DNA of 52,086 bases, from positions 1-52,086 of the forward strand of contig NZ_LUJK01000019.1 in assembly GCF_001601825.1 (NCBI RefSeq), written 5' to 3'. A program made the position numbers and the translations under genes. The DNA is from Limnobacter sp. CACIAM 66H1. GTDB lineage: Bacteria; Pseudomonadota; Gammaproteobacteria; Burkholderiales; Burkholderiaceae_B. Of this stretch, positions 8,771 to 16,652 are shown piece by piece. Under the pieces are notes generated by a model. The model had not been told where the DNA came from, made no database searches, and was given only the letters and a program-made list of their open reading frames with translations. Within the stretch, counting starts at the first letter, position 1; each line of letters begins with the position of its first letter.

Positions 8771-9364
8771 TTTACCAATTGCTTTATCAAGGTCTTGCTG
8801 AATACTCTGGCCGTAAGCCATTTCAGCTTTGGCAAGCGCTTTTGCAAACACGTCAAAACCTGGCCTCATCATCGCCAAGTCAATCAAGTCGCGATTGAAC
8901 ACACCTTCATCCGCCCAGCTGTCGGAATTCGCGAGCAATTTGCTTGCAAGCAAGTCAACAACACTCAGCGTGGCAACCCCGCACACTACATCAGTAGGTT
9001 TGGGCATCTCAAACTCTATCCAGCCTTCCAGCACAATTTCAAATTTGATGTTGTGTTGGCCCAGTCCAATTGCAGTGCGAATGCCGTATTGGTCTGCACG
9101 CACTTCTCGAAGTTGCGAAATCAAAGTGGTGTTTTCATTGAAAAGCCCCAGCACGTTTCCAGATTCCCGCACCAATGTACGCAAGGCCCTGTAGCTGGCA
9201 AGGTCAGACACCATCAAATCGATGTCCACTGACTCCCTGTATTCCCCATGTCGCAGCGCAATTGCCGTACCTCCGCCAAAGTAGCACTGGTGTGCTTTCA
9301 GCAAGTCGGCATTCATCAAGCGAAGTACCTGTTCAATTGCCTGGTGGTGTATGCGTTTAAACAT
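8684..9364 (-). CDS. AbiEii/AbiGii-family nucleotidyltransferase toxin
   Basis: A 226-residue protein of the AbiEii nucleotidyltransferase-like toxin family. The signature GG-T(A) then D-x-D is seen as 'GGGTAIAL' (about residues 30-37) and 'SVDIDLMVSD' (about 45-54), the metal- and NTP-binding site. Downstream 'VDLLASKLLANSDSW' and 'RDLIDLAMM' are also typical. Family members transfer nucleotides (for example to tRNA) and act in abortive infection. The start codon directly follows the stop of the HTH partner. The last ~14 residues are encoded by the antisense of rhs YD-repeat sequence, so the native C-terminus was probably replaced when this operon joined the rhs gene. Confidence 0.82.
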   Translation of the reverse strand: MFKRIHHQAIEQVLRLMNADLLKAHQCYFGGGTAIALRHGEYRESVDIDLMVSDLASYRALRTLVRESGNVLGLFNENTTLISQLREVRADQYGIRTAIGLGQHNIKFEIVLEGWIEFEMPKPTDVVCGVATLSVVDLLASKLLANSDSWADEGVFNRDLIDLAMMRPGFDVFAKALAKAEMAYGQSIQQDLDKAIGKLLDKPDWLEKCMRAMGKTLCINACGGLA

Positions 9365-9835
9365 TCAGGCACCGTCCTTCGAACCAGGTTCAAACTTCGT
9401 CCGCAGTCGCTCGATCAACTGTTGTTCATCCGCAGTTATTTTCGTTTCATCAATATGCCGCCAGTTGCGCACATAAATATCCCAGGCTTGCCGGGGAGTA
9501 ATCGATTCAGCCCCCTGCACATGCCAGGCAAGCGATTTCAATTGAGGGTAGTTGCCCAAAGCGATCACTTCAGGAATCGGTGCAGTTCTATCATCGCAAG
9601 CACTCACAATTCCGCACCTTAAGCCCAGTGCGGCCACAGCAGCCCAATAGGCGCCCGCGGCTACAGAGGGCTCCCCCAGTTCAATCCGGTGCAGAGTAGT
9701 TCGTGAAAGACCCGCGGCAGTGGCCACCGCCTCGGCACTTAATTTGTTGGCCTTGCGGTATTGCTTCAATTGTTTGCCCAAAGCAAGCAATTGATCTCGC
9801 GGTGTGGCAGTTTGTAAATTGAATTTGGCTGGCAT
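9365..9835 (-). CDS. HTH-type antitoxin partner of the AbiEii toxin
   Basis: A 156-residue protein with an XRE helix-turn-helix near residues 28-52 ('LSAEAVATAAGLSRTTLHRIE') and an alanine-rich and then charged C-terminal half ending in 'ERLRTKFEPG'. It is not the classic AbiEi wHTH but occupies the antitoxin position, with zero spacing to the toxin gene. The frame opens at 9886, but a perfect palindrome (9850-9873) overlaps that extension, so the true start is ATG 9835 (preceded by GAGAAA) or ATG 9847. It probably represses its own promoter through that palindrome. Confidence 0.75.
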   Translation of the reverse strand: MPAKFNLQTATPRDQLLALGKQLKQYRKANKLSAEAVATAAGLSRTTLHRIELGEPSVAAGAYWAAVAALGLRCGIVSACDDRTAPIPEVIALGNYPQLKSLAWHVQGAESITPRQAWDIYVRNWRHIDETKITADEQQLIERLRTKFEPGSKDGA

Positions 9836-9849
9836 AGTGTTTCTCATTC

Positions 9850-9873
9850 TATACAAAAATAGAATTTTGTATA
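9850..9873 (-). promoter_or_regulatory. Perfect inverted repeat, likely toxin-antitoxin operator
   Basis: Arms TATACAAAA (9850-9858) and TTTTGTATA (9865-9873) are perfect 9-bp complements around a 6-bp spacer, ending 14 bp upstream of the HTH gene start. Long, AT-rich, symmetrical and promoter-proximal, it is what an XRE dimer operator looks like. Confidence 0.65.
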
Positions 9874-9894
9874 CAACCAGAAACAAATTGTCGC

Positions 9895-10251
9895 TTATTC
9901 CACCGAAAAGCTCGACCCACAGCCGCAGGTGCTCTTTGCCTGCGGATTGTTGAATACAAAACGCGAAGCCAGGGTGTGGGCTTCATAGTCGATGGTGGTG
10001 CCTTCCAGGTAGGGTGCGCTAACGGGGTCTACATAAATGTGAATGTAGGGGTTGATTTGCACCAAAATGTCGTCCTCGTCCGTTTCTTTGGCGAGGTCGA
10101 TTTTGTATTCAAAACCTGAACAGCCACCACCCTGCACATACAGGCGGATCATGGCCGGTTTGTGCATGTTGTCGCGCAGGTCCAGAATTCTCTCCTGCGC
10201 TGCGTCGGTCAAGGCAATGTTACAAGTGGGTGTTGCTGCTTCAGTAGTCAT
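9895..10251 (-). CDS. erpA: Iron-sulfur cluster insertion protein ErpA
   Basis: A 118-residue A-type Fe-S carrier of usual length. The three cluster-binding cysteines are present: one in 'GGGCSGFEY' (about residue 44) and two in 'STCGCGSSF' near the C-terminus. ErpA hands [Fe-S] clusters to apoproteins such as IspG/H and respiratory enzymes. Start ATG 10251 is separated from the stop of the DUF4864 gene by a single base, so the two are likely co-transcribed and coupled. Confidence 0.95.
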   Translation of the reverse strand: MTTEAATPTCNIALTDAAQERILDLRDNMHKPAMIRLYVQGGGCSGFEYKIDLAKETDEDDILVQINPYIHIYVDPVSAPYLEGTTIDYEAHTLASRFVFNNPQAKSTCGCGSSFSVE

Positions 10252-10252
10252 G

Positions 10253-10753
10253 TCAAATCAGGTCGGTTTCCGCTTTCTCGGTCTCACAGCTGGAAATTCT
10301 CCAGCTGCCGTCCGGGCGCTTCTGTAATACGTAGTATACGTTCCAAAGCGTTTTTTGGCGGTCAACCATCTGCACCGCGTGTAGTGCATTCATTCCATCG
10401 GTCTCAAATTTCACAAAGCGGACCGAGGCGGGGCGGTATACCACGTCATAGCCGTCACGCACCATTTGCATAAAGGTGTCGGCATCGCCAAACATGGTTT
10501 GAATATTGGGGGTTGCGTAGGAAAAGGCTTTTGGGCCATCGCCTTGCTTGAAGGCTTCGAGTTGGGCTTCAATCACTGCCCTGGTTTGCTGTTGGTCTTC
10601 GGCATCGCCTGCGTGGGTCAGGCTGGTGGTAAACAATGTTGCTAAGCCAGCTGCAAAAAAAACCAACCACAACTTCCAAATTTTTTGCCTGAAACTGCTT
10701 TCTTTGTCCAAGGTTTGTTTACGCCTGGGAACTTCATTGACTTGATTCGGCAT
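10253..10753 (-). CDS. DUF4864 domain protein with N-terminal membrane anchor
   Basis: A 166-residue protein. Residues 1-25 are basic, about 26-47 form one hydrophobic segment (signal anchor or signal peptide ending near 'THAGDA'). The remainder matches the DUF4864 pattern: 'VIEAQLEAFKQGDG..AFSYATPNIQTMF' then 'YYVLQKRPDGSWRISSCE'. The fold is related to the NTF2-like/SnoaL group. Function is unknown; probably periplasmic. It precedes erpA with a one-base gap. Confidence 0.8.
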   Translation of the reverse strand: MPNQVNEVPRRKQTLDKESSFRQKIWKLWLVFFAAGLATLFTTSLTHAGDAEDQQQTRAVIEAQLEAFKQGDGPKAFSYATPNIQTMFGDADTFMQMVRDGYDVVYRPASVRFVKFETDGMNALHAVQMVDRQKTLWNVYYVLQKRPDGSWRISSCETEKAETDLI

Positions 10754-10961
10754 TTACCCACTACCTCCAATGGAATCAATCGCTTGGCGTTTAAGTGTGC
10801 CATGAAGTGTCCTGCTGAACAAGACACTTTACATCGCTGTGCGGAAACCCGCATCCAGCTTTGTTCAGCGCCTGTTCAGGCTGACATATTTCTTTAAAGA
10901 AACACTCACATCCATGTAACACAGCGGCCAGACAATCCGGGGGTCTTAAACGGAGGTCGAG

Positions 10962-13208
10962 ATGTCATCACTAACCAAAAAAGAAATGGAAATCCTTTCC
11001 AGCCCTACATTCCAGCAAATCATTAACCAGCACTTGGAAAACCCTTCACGTCGAACCATTTTGAAAGGTTCCGTGGGTGTCGCTGCTTTGGGCTTTCTTG
11101 GCCTGGCAGGTTGTGGCGGTGGTGATGGCGCGGTGGCTGGTGCGCCCCGCAGCACCCAACTCAACGCGGTGGGTTTTAGTTCAACATCCTTGAGCACTGC
11201 TGACTCGGTGATCGTTGCTGAAGGTTACCAATACCAGGTTCTGTACAAGTTGGGTGATCCTATTGCCGCGGGCGTAGCCGATTACATGAACGACGGTTCA
11301 GACGCAGCCAACAACCCTTCGGAATTCCAGTTCCGTTCCGGTGATCACCATGACGGCATGTACTTCTTCGGCATTGGCTCAAACAACGCATGGGATCCAG
11401 AAGCCAGCGACCGTGGTCTTTTGGTGGTCAATCATGAAGCCATTACGCCTTTGTTCCTGCACGTGAACGGCCCCACGAGCGTCGCGGGTGTTCGCGATGC
11501 CAACGAAGCATTGAAAGAAATGTATATTCACGGTGTGTCGGTAGTGGAAGTACGCCGTGGCAGCAATGGCCAGTACAGCGTGGTTCAGAACAGCCTGTTC
11601 AACCGCCGCATTCACACATTGACCGACATGGAAATCAGCGGACCGCTGCGCGGCAATCCATTCATGGTCACCAAGTACTCGCCAAATGGCACACGCACTC
11701 GCGGTACCATCAACAACTGTGCAAGCGGTTACACACCGTGGGGCACTTACCTGGCCTGTGAAGAAAACTGGGCAGGCTATTTTGGCAACAGCAACCCTGG
11801 AACCCGCACATCCAACGAACAGGCTTCAATGCGCCGTTATGGCGTGCGTGCCACTGTGGGTAATGGTCGTGAAGGCTGGAACACTGCCAGCGAAGTGGGT
11901 CAGGTGGGCGAGCCATTCAGCCGCTGGAACGTAGGAATCGTCGGTGCAACTGCGGCTGACGACTATCGCAATGCCGCAAATACGTATGGCTGGAACGTTG
12001 AAATTGACCCGTTCCGCCCAAACAGCATTCCCAAGAAGCGCACCGCCATGGGCCGCTTCGCACACGAGGGTGCATGGGTAGGCCCCGTTGAGGCCGGCAA
12101 GCCAGTGGTGTTCTACATGGGCTGCGATTCTCGCTACGAATACATTTACAAGTTTGTATCGACTGCCAACTGGGACCCCGCCGACATGATGGGTGGCCTG
12201 CAAGCTGGCGACAAATACCTCGACTTCGGTAAGTTGTATGTTGCGAAGTTTGATGCGGACTTCACCGGTGAGTGGATTGACCTGACCACTGTGGCCAATG
12301 GCACAACAATCACTGCCGTGCGTGGTTCAGGCTCTTTGAGCACAGCTCCGATTACCTACACCGTGACTGATTCCAACGAACAGTTCTGGAATACACGTTT
12401 GCTGGCTGACATTGCAGGCGGTACGCCAATGGATCGCCCAGAGTGGGGTGGCGTGAACCCGCGCAACGGCGAGGTGTACATGACATTGACCAACAACACC
12501 AGCCGCCGTGTAGCCGATCCAGCCAACCCACGTGTGTATTTCGACAATGACACCGATGGCGATGGTGTTGGTGATGCGGGTTCTCAGGGCAACGTCAACG
12601 GCCACGTCATTCGCTGGAGAGAAGACGGTAGTGACCCTGCAGCCACCAGCTTCGAATGGGATATCTACCTGTTCGGCGCGGAAGACGATGACATCGACAA
12701 TCCGAACGTAAACCTCTCTGGTTTGACCACAGAAAACGTACTGTCCAGCCCTGATGGTCTGTGGTTCTCTGAAAAAACAGGTGTGTTGTACATCCAGACC
12801 GACGACGGCGCCTTCACAGACACCACCAACTGTATGTTAGTGGCTGCCGTGCCCGGTGAAGTGGGCGACGGTGCAGAAGTGGACGTGGACAATACGGCAG
12901 GCGGTGCCGGTGTAGTACGCACGAAAGTGGGTGCTGTGGGTACACTGCGCCGTCTGGTGGTGGGTCCAAAAGACTGTGAAATCACAGGTTTGACTGAAAG
13001 CGGCGACGGCAAAGCGCTGTTCATCAACATTCAGCACCCCGGCGAAGAAACCAGCGATCTCGCCAATCCAACCAGCTCCTGGCCTTATCCGCTGGCTGGT
13101 GGTGGTTTCGGTAACCCTGCGGCTGGAGTAACGCCATCAGGTACCATCCGCCCACGTTCGGCCACCATTGTGCTGACACGTATTGATGGGGGCTTGATCG
13201 GTCAGTAA
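10962..13208 (+). CDS. phoX: PhoX-family (DUF839) alkaline phosphatase, Tat-exported
   Basis: A 748-residue PhoX-type phosphatase, the calcium/iron enzyme that releases phosphate from organic phosphoesters outside the cytoplasm. A twin-arginine motif 'SRRTILKG' is at residues 29-36, followed by a hydrophobic stretch. Right at the end of that stretch is a lipobox-like LAGC (Cys51), so the enzyme may be a Tat-exported lipoprotein. The PhoX hallmark 'C..GYTPWGTYLACEENW' is near residues 252-268, and 'GRFAHEGAW' is around 365. The start has a good GGAGG site. It is a single-gene unit followed by a strong hairpin at 13250. Confidence 0.9.
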   Translation: MSSLTKKEMEILSSPTFQQIINQHLENPSRRTILKGSVGVAALGFLGLAGCGGGDGAVAGAPRSTQLNAVGFSSTSLSTADSVIVAEGYQYQVLYKLGDPIAAGVADYMNDGSDAANNPSEFQFRSGDHHDGMYFFGIGSNNAWDPEASDRGLLVVNHEAITPLFLHVNGPTSVAGVRDANEALKEMYIHGVSVVEVRRGSNGQYSVVQNSLFNRRIHTLTDMEISGPLRGNPFMVTKYSPNGTRTRGTINNCASGYTPWGTYLACEENWAGYFGNSNPGTRTSNEQASMRRYGVRATVGNGREGWNTASEVGQVGEPFSRWNVGIVGATAADDYRNAANTYGWNVEIDPFRPNSIPKKRTAMGRFAHEGAWVGPVEAGKPVVFYMGCDSRYEYIYKFVSTANWDPADMMGGLQAGDKYLDFGKLYVAKFDADFTGEWIDLTTVANGTTITAVRGSGSLSTAPITYTVTDSNEQFWNTRLLADIAGGTPMDRPEWGGVNPRNGEVYMTLTNNTSRRVADPANPRVYFDNDTDGDGVGDAGSQGNVNGHVIRWREDGSDPAATSFEWDIYLFGAEDDDIDNPNVNLSGLTTENVLSSPDGLWFSEKTGVLYIQTDDGAFTDTTNCMLVAAVPGEVGDGAEVDVDNTAGGAGVVRTKVGAVGTLRRLVVGPKDCEITGLTESGDGKALFINIQHPGEETSDLANPTSSWPYPLAGGGFGNPAAGVTPSGTIRPRSATIVLTRIDGGLIGQ

Positions 13209-13249
13209 GCGGTCAATCAACAGGCAGTAGTTACGAAGTAGTACCCAAT

Positions 13250-13279
13250 CACCCCGCAGTGTGCACGCACTGTGGGGTG
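13250..13279 (+). terminator. Hairpin after phoX
   Basis: Arms 13250-13261 (CACCCCGCAGTG) and 13268-13279 (CACTGTGGGGTG) pair over 12 bp with one G-T wobble and a 6-nt loop, 42 bp after the phoX stop. No T-run follows, so it may be a factor-dependent terminator or an mRNA 3'-end stabiliser. Confidence 0.5.
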
Positions 13280-13347
13280 AATCCGTTCTGAAGCTTCAAG
13301 GGTAAGAACAGATAGTTGAGCAGGCTATCAAAAACCAGGGGACAGAT

Positions 13348-15366
13348 GTGAAGTTGTATGTGAAGGTTTCCACATCGCTGATGTGCATGGTGGGTTTGGT
13401 GCAATTGGCGAATGTGCATGCGAACCCGGTAACAACCCCAGCCACCACCACAGCCACGCCCACGCCAATGCGCTGGGTAGTCAATATGGGCAATCAAACC
13501 CAAGGCACCGCTCCCGCTGGCATGTTGCAAACTTTGCAAAACACCCTGGGTGTTCCGGTCAAGCTGGTTCGTCCGCTGTTGCAGCCCGACAGTTATCTGG
13601 TTGAAATGCAAAGCCTGCCTGTGCTGGGCAGTTTGCAAACACCCCAAGCCATTCGTGCGGCGCTTCAAGCCTTGCCAGGTGTGCGCTTTGCCAGCCCCGA
13701 CATTCAATTGCAACGCACGGCAGTGCCTTCGCCTAACGACGGCGCTTACTCGGTCAACCAAGCCAGTTACATGCACACCGGCGCGTATGCCTCCCTGCGC
13801 ATGCAGGATGTATGGGAGCAAACCCGCGGCAGCAGCAATGTGGTGATTGCCGTGCTCGATTCGGGTGTTTTGTTTGACAACCCCGAATTGAAGGGGCGCT
13901 TGTTACCCGGCTACGACTTTGTCAGCAACGTGACCCCACCCACCGGCACTCGGGAAAACGGCACTGTATTTGACTCGGGTTCGAATGACGGCAATGGCCG
14001 CGACCCCGACCCTTCCGATCCCGGTGATGCGCCACCCTCAGGCTTTAACTGCCCAGATGGTTCAACCACCAGCTCGTGGCATGGCACCACCGTGGCCTCT
14101 GTTGCGGCTGCGCAGTCCAACAACGGGCAATTTCTCGCCGGTATGGACTGGAATGCCAAGGTACTGCCGGTGCGTGTTTCTGGGCGGTGCGGCATTGCCA
14201 CCAGTTCCGATATTGTGGATGCATTTTACTGGGCCACTGGCTCGGGGCGTGTGGACCCCACCATTGGCGTGAACCCCAACCCAGCCAATGTAATCAACCT
14301 CAGTTTCGCCACTGACACACCTCTGTTTGGCGGTGGTTGCGCTGCAAACGACATGGTGGCGCTGGCCATTGCCGATGCAAGGGCGCGCAATGTGTCTGTG
14401 GTGGTATCCGCAGGCAACAATTCCGGCGGGGCCGTGCAATACCCGGCCAACTGCGCGGGCACCATTGCTGCCGGGGCAGCCGAGCAAGATGGTCAGCTGG
14501 CAAACTACTCTGCCAAAGGTGGTAGCAGCAACTTCCTCACCCTGCATGCACCGGGCAACTCAAACGGCTTGTACGTCGGCGCCAGCAACACCGGTGGTTC
14601 TACGCCCAGCGCCAATGGCAGCACGGCATTTTTGTTCGCAGGCACCAGTTTTTCCGCGCCCATGGTGGCGGGTGCCATTTCACTGCTCAAGGCGGTGCGC
14701 CCCAGCCTTACCCCCAGTCAAATTGACACCTTGTTGCGCAATAGCGCCCGGCCTTATCCGGCCAACGCCAGTAATTCAACGGGTTTGTTTGGGCGTTTGG
14801 ACTGCACGCCCACAAGTTGTGGGGCGGGTTTGCTCAATGTGCTCGGTGCGGTTCAGGCTGCCCGGGCATTGAGCAACCCCTTGCCGGTGGCCAATGTCCA
14901 GCAATCGGCTGCGGTGGCCAGCAATGGCCCGTTTGTGCTGGATGCGGCTTTGTCTACCAACAGCGCTGGTGGCAATGCCAACCTCACCTTCAGTTGGCAA
15001 CAGGTGTTTGGCAACCCGGTGGTTTTGGCTGGCACCAGCACCAGCGCCTTGCAGGTGCAGTCGGGCATGGCCGGCAACATTGCTGAATTCGCGCTCACAG
15101 TCACCGACACCAGCACCAATCGCAGCAATACCAGCGTGGTTCGTTTGGCCAACACCGCAGTGAACGAACGCACCTTTACCCCCAGCAGCACCGGGGGCAG
15201 CGGCACCAGCACTGGCGGGTCAGGCACTTCCACCCCCTCGTCGACCACTACACCGGTGGCCGCAAGCTCGGGTGGGGGTGGCGGCGGCGGAGCATTGGGG
15301 CTGCCCGGCTTGTTGGCGATGTTGATGCTATTGGGGCTTTGGCGGCAAAGGGCTGGGGTTGCCTGA
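13348..15366 (+). CDS. S8 (subtilisin-like) serine peptidase with GlyGly-CTERM-like tail
   Basis: A 672-residue secreted protease. Residues 1-25 are a signal peptide (cleavage likely after 'NVHA'); a propeptide follows. The catalytic triad is Asp171 ('VLDSG'), His245 ('WHGT') and Ser434 ('GTSFSAPMVAG'). After about 515 comes a PKD-like domain ('LDAALSTNSAGG...FSWQQ'), then a Gly/Ser/Thr linker. The C-terminus is GGGGGGG, a hydrophobic helix ('LGLPGLLAMLMLLGL') and a basic end 'WRQR', the tripartite GlyGly-CTERM arrangement processed by rhombosortase. Start is GTG 13348; ATG 13381 would shorten the signal peptide. It is followed at 65 bp by the AI-2E transporter. Confidence 0.88.
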   Translation: MKLYVKVSTSLMCMVGLVQLANVHANPVTTPATTTATPTPMRWVVNMGNQTQGTAPAGMLQTLQNTLGVPVKLVRPLLQPDSYLVEMQSLPVLGSLQTPQAIRAALQALPGVRFASPDIQLQRTAVPSPNDGAYSVNQASYMHTGAYASLRMQDVWEQTRGSSNVVIAVLDSGVLFDNPELKGRLLPGYDFVSNVTPPTGTRENGTVFDSGSNDGNGRDPDPSDPGDAPPSGFNCPDGSTTSSWHGTTVASVAAAQSNNGQFLAGMDWNAKVLPVRVSGRCGIATSSDIVDAFYWATGSGRVDPTIGVNPNPANVINLSFATDTPLFGGGCAANDMVALAIADARARNVSVVVSAGNNSGGAVQYPANCAGTIAAGAAEQDGQLANYSAKGGSSNFLTLHAPGNSNGLYVGASNTGGSTPSANGSTAFLFAGTSFSAPMVAGAISLLKAVRPSLTPSQIDTLLRNSARPYPANASNSTGLFGRLDCTPTSCGAGLLNVLGAVQAARALSNPLPVANVQQSAAVASNGPFVLDAALSTNSAGGNANLTFSWQQVFGNPVVLAGTSTSALQVQSGMAGNIAEFALTVTDTSTNRSNTSVVRLANTAVNERTFTPSSTGGSGTSTGGSGTSTPSSTTTPVAASSGGGGGGGALGLPGLLAMLMLLGLWRQRAGVA

Positions 15367-15431
15367 AAAAGTTGGGATAGAATCGGGATTCACTTGGTCA
15401 TACCCCAACCAACAATCAGCCAAGAATCCAA

Positions 15432-16514
15432 ATGCCCAGCCCAGTACCGCAGCATCAAGAACACACCACCCTTCGTTGGGAATATGCGTCCGTAGTTGGC
15501 ATTTTGGCCATTTGGGTCAGCATGTTGAGCCTCAAAATCGGGGTTGGGCTCATCGCGGGTCTCGCCATTTTTGCCCTTACCCGCTTTACCCGCCGTGGCT
15601 TTGTGCGCCTGTTGCAGCCACACATCAACAAATTCAAGGGCCGCTTCATGCGAGTCCTGTTTGGCTGGTTGCCCACCTTTTTAACCACCGCAGTGGTGGC
15701 AGCAGCCATCGTATTGCTGGGCATTGGTTTAAACAGCGGCGTTCGCTTTGTGCTGGCCACGATGACCCAGCAAGGCCCCCAGTTGGTTGAGGAGGCGCTG
15801 CGCAATCTGAATTCGGTCACCGCCAGCCTGCCGCAGGCCATTAAGGAACACATACCGGGCAAACCCAGCGAATTGTTTCGCATGATCAGCAAAGACGACA
15901 GCGACTTCGTGGGCTACATCCGCAGCTTCGGCGGCGCCAGTTTCTTCATTTTCCTGCAATTTGTGTTTGCCCTTATTCTCGGTGTCTCCGCGGCGCTCAT
16001 GGTGCCCTCACCAGCGGCGGGTGGGCCCTCCAAGCCTTTGGCTGATGCCTGGCTTGAAACCCTTGAGCGTTACGTACGCTGCTTCACGCTGCTGATGGGC
16101 GCACAGGTGTATGTCAGCATCTGGAACACTTTCTGCACGGCCGTGTTTATTTACGGCATTTTGCCCGCGTTTGATGTGGTGCTTCCTTTCCGTGAGCTGT
16201 TGCTCATGTTCACCGCCGTGGCCAGCCTTATTCCTGCGGCCGGCAACATCATGGCCAACACCCTTATTCTGGTCCTTACCATTCGCTACGGCGTTTTTGT
16301 GGCTTTGGGCTCGGTCATGTATTTGTTCATCATTCACAAGCTTGAGTATTTTGTGAACGGCTACATCATTGGCCGCAATGTGCGCGCCAGCGTGCCTGAA
16401 ATGCTGATTGCCATCATTCTCGGTGAAGTGGCTTTTGGCTTGCCGGGGCTGATTACCGCGCCGGTGACTTATGCATTTTTGAAAATGCACTGGCAACGGT
16501 GGGGGTGGGTTTGA
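15432..16514 (+). CDS. AI-2E family transporter (YdiK/PerM-like)
   Basis: A 360-residue inner-membrane protein with about eight hydrophobic segments. The usual AI-2E-family layout is visible: two N-terminal helices, a third after a basic loop, a soluble stretch ('LNSVTASLPQAIKEHIPG'), then clustered helices. The conserved C-terminal region has 'ASLIPAAGNIMANT' and 'YFVNGYIIGRNV'. The family includes the AI-2 exporter TqsA and other exporters or sodium/proton antiporters; the substrate here is unknown. It follows the S8 peptidase in the same direction. Confidence 0.85.
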   Translation: MPSPVPQHQEHTTLRWEYASVVGILAIWVSMLSLKIGVGLIAGLAIFALTRFTRRGFVRLLQPHINKFKGRFMRVLFGWLPTFLTTAVVAAAIVLLGIGLNSGVRFVLATMTQQGPQLVEEALRNLNSVTASLPQAIKEHIPGKPSELFRMISKDDSDFVGYIRSFGGASFFIFLQFVFALILGVSAALMVPSPAAGGPSKPLADAWLETLERYVRCFTLLMGAQVYVSIWNTFCTAVFIYGILPAFDVVLPFRELLLMFTAVASLIPAAGNIMANTLILVLTIRYGVFVALGSVMYLFIIHKLEYFVNGYIIGRNVRASVPEMLIAIILGEVAFGLPGLITAPVTYAFLKMHWQRWGWV

Positions 16515-16652
16515 CCCCCGCATTTGAGTATCCTCCAAAACGCGTAGAGACATCCCTTACTGCAAAAATGACGATTGTGTGAATTGACGCTCGCATTCAA
16601 TATTGGCCACGTAATTATTATTTTGTTAAACAAATAATTAAAAGGTCGAGAG

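Noticed and set aside
10861-10887. Possible Pho box before phoX (TTGTTCA, CTGTTCA 11 bp apart, then CTGACAT)
   Set aside because: The 11-bp spacing fits but the heptamers match the CTGTCAT consensus poorly; not strong enough to report as a PhoB site.
16622-16634. 13-bp palindrome TTTGTTAAACAAA before the lipoprotein gene
   Set aside because: Short AT-rich symmetry that easily arises by chance; no clear promoter could be aligned to it.
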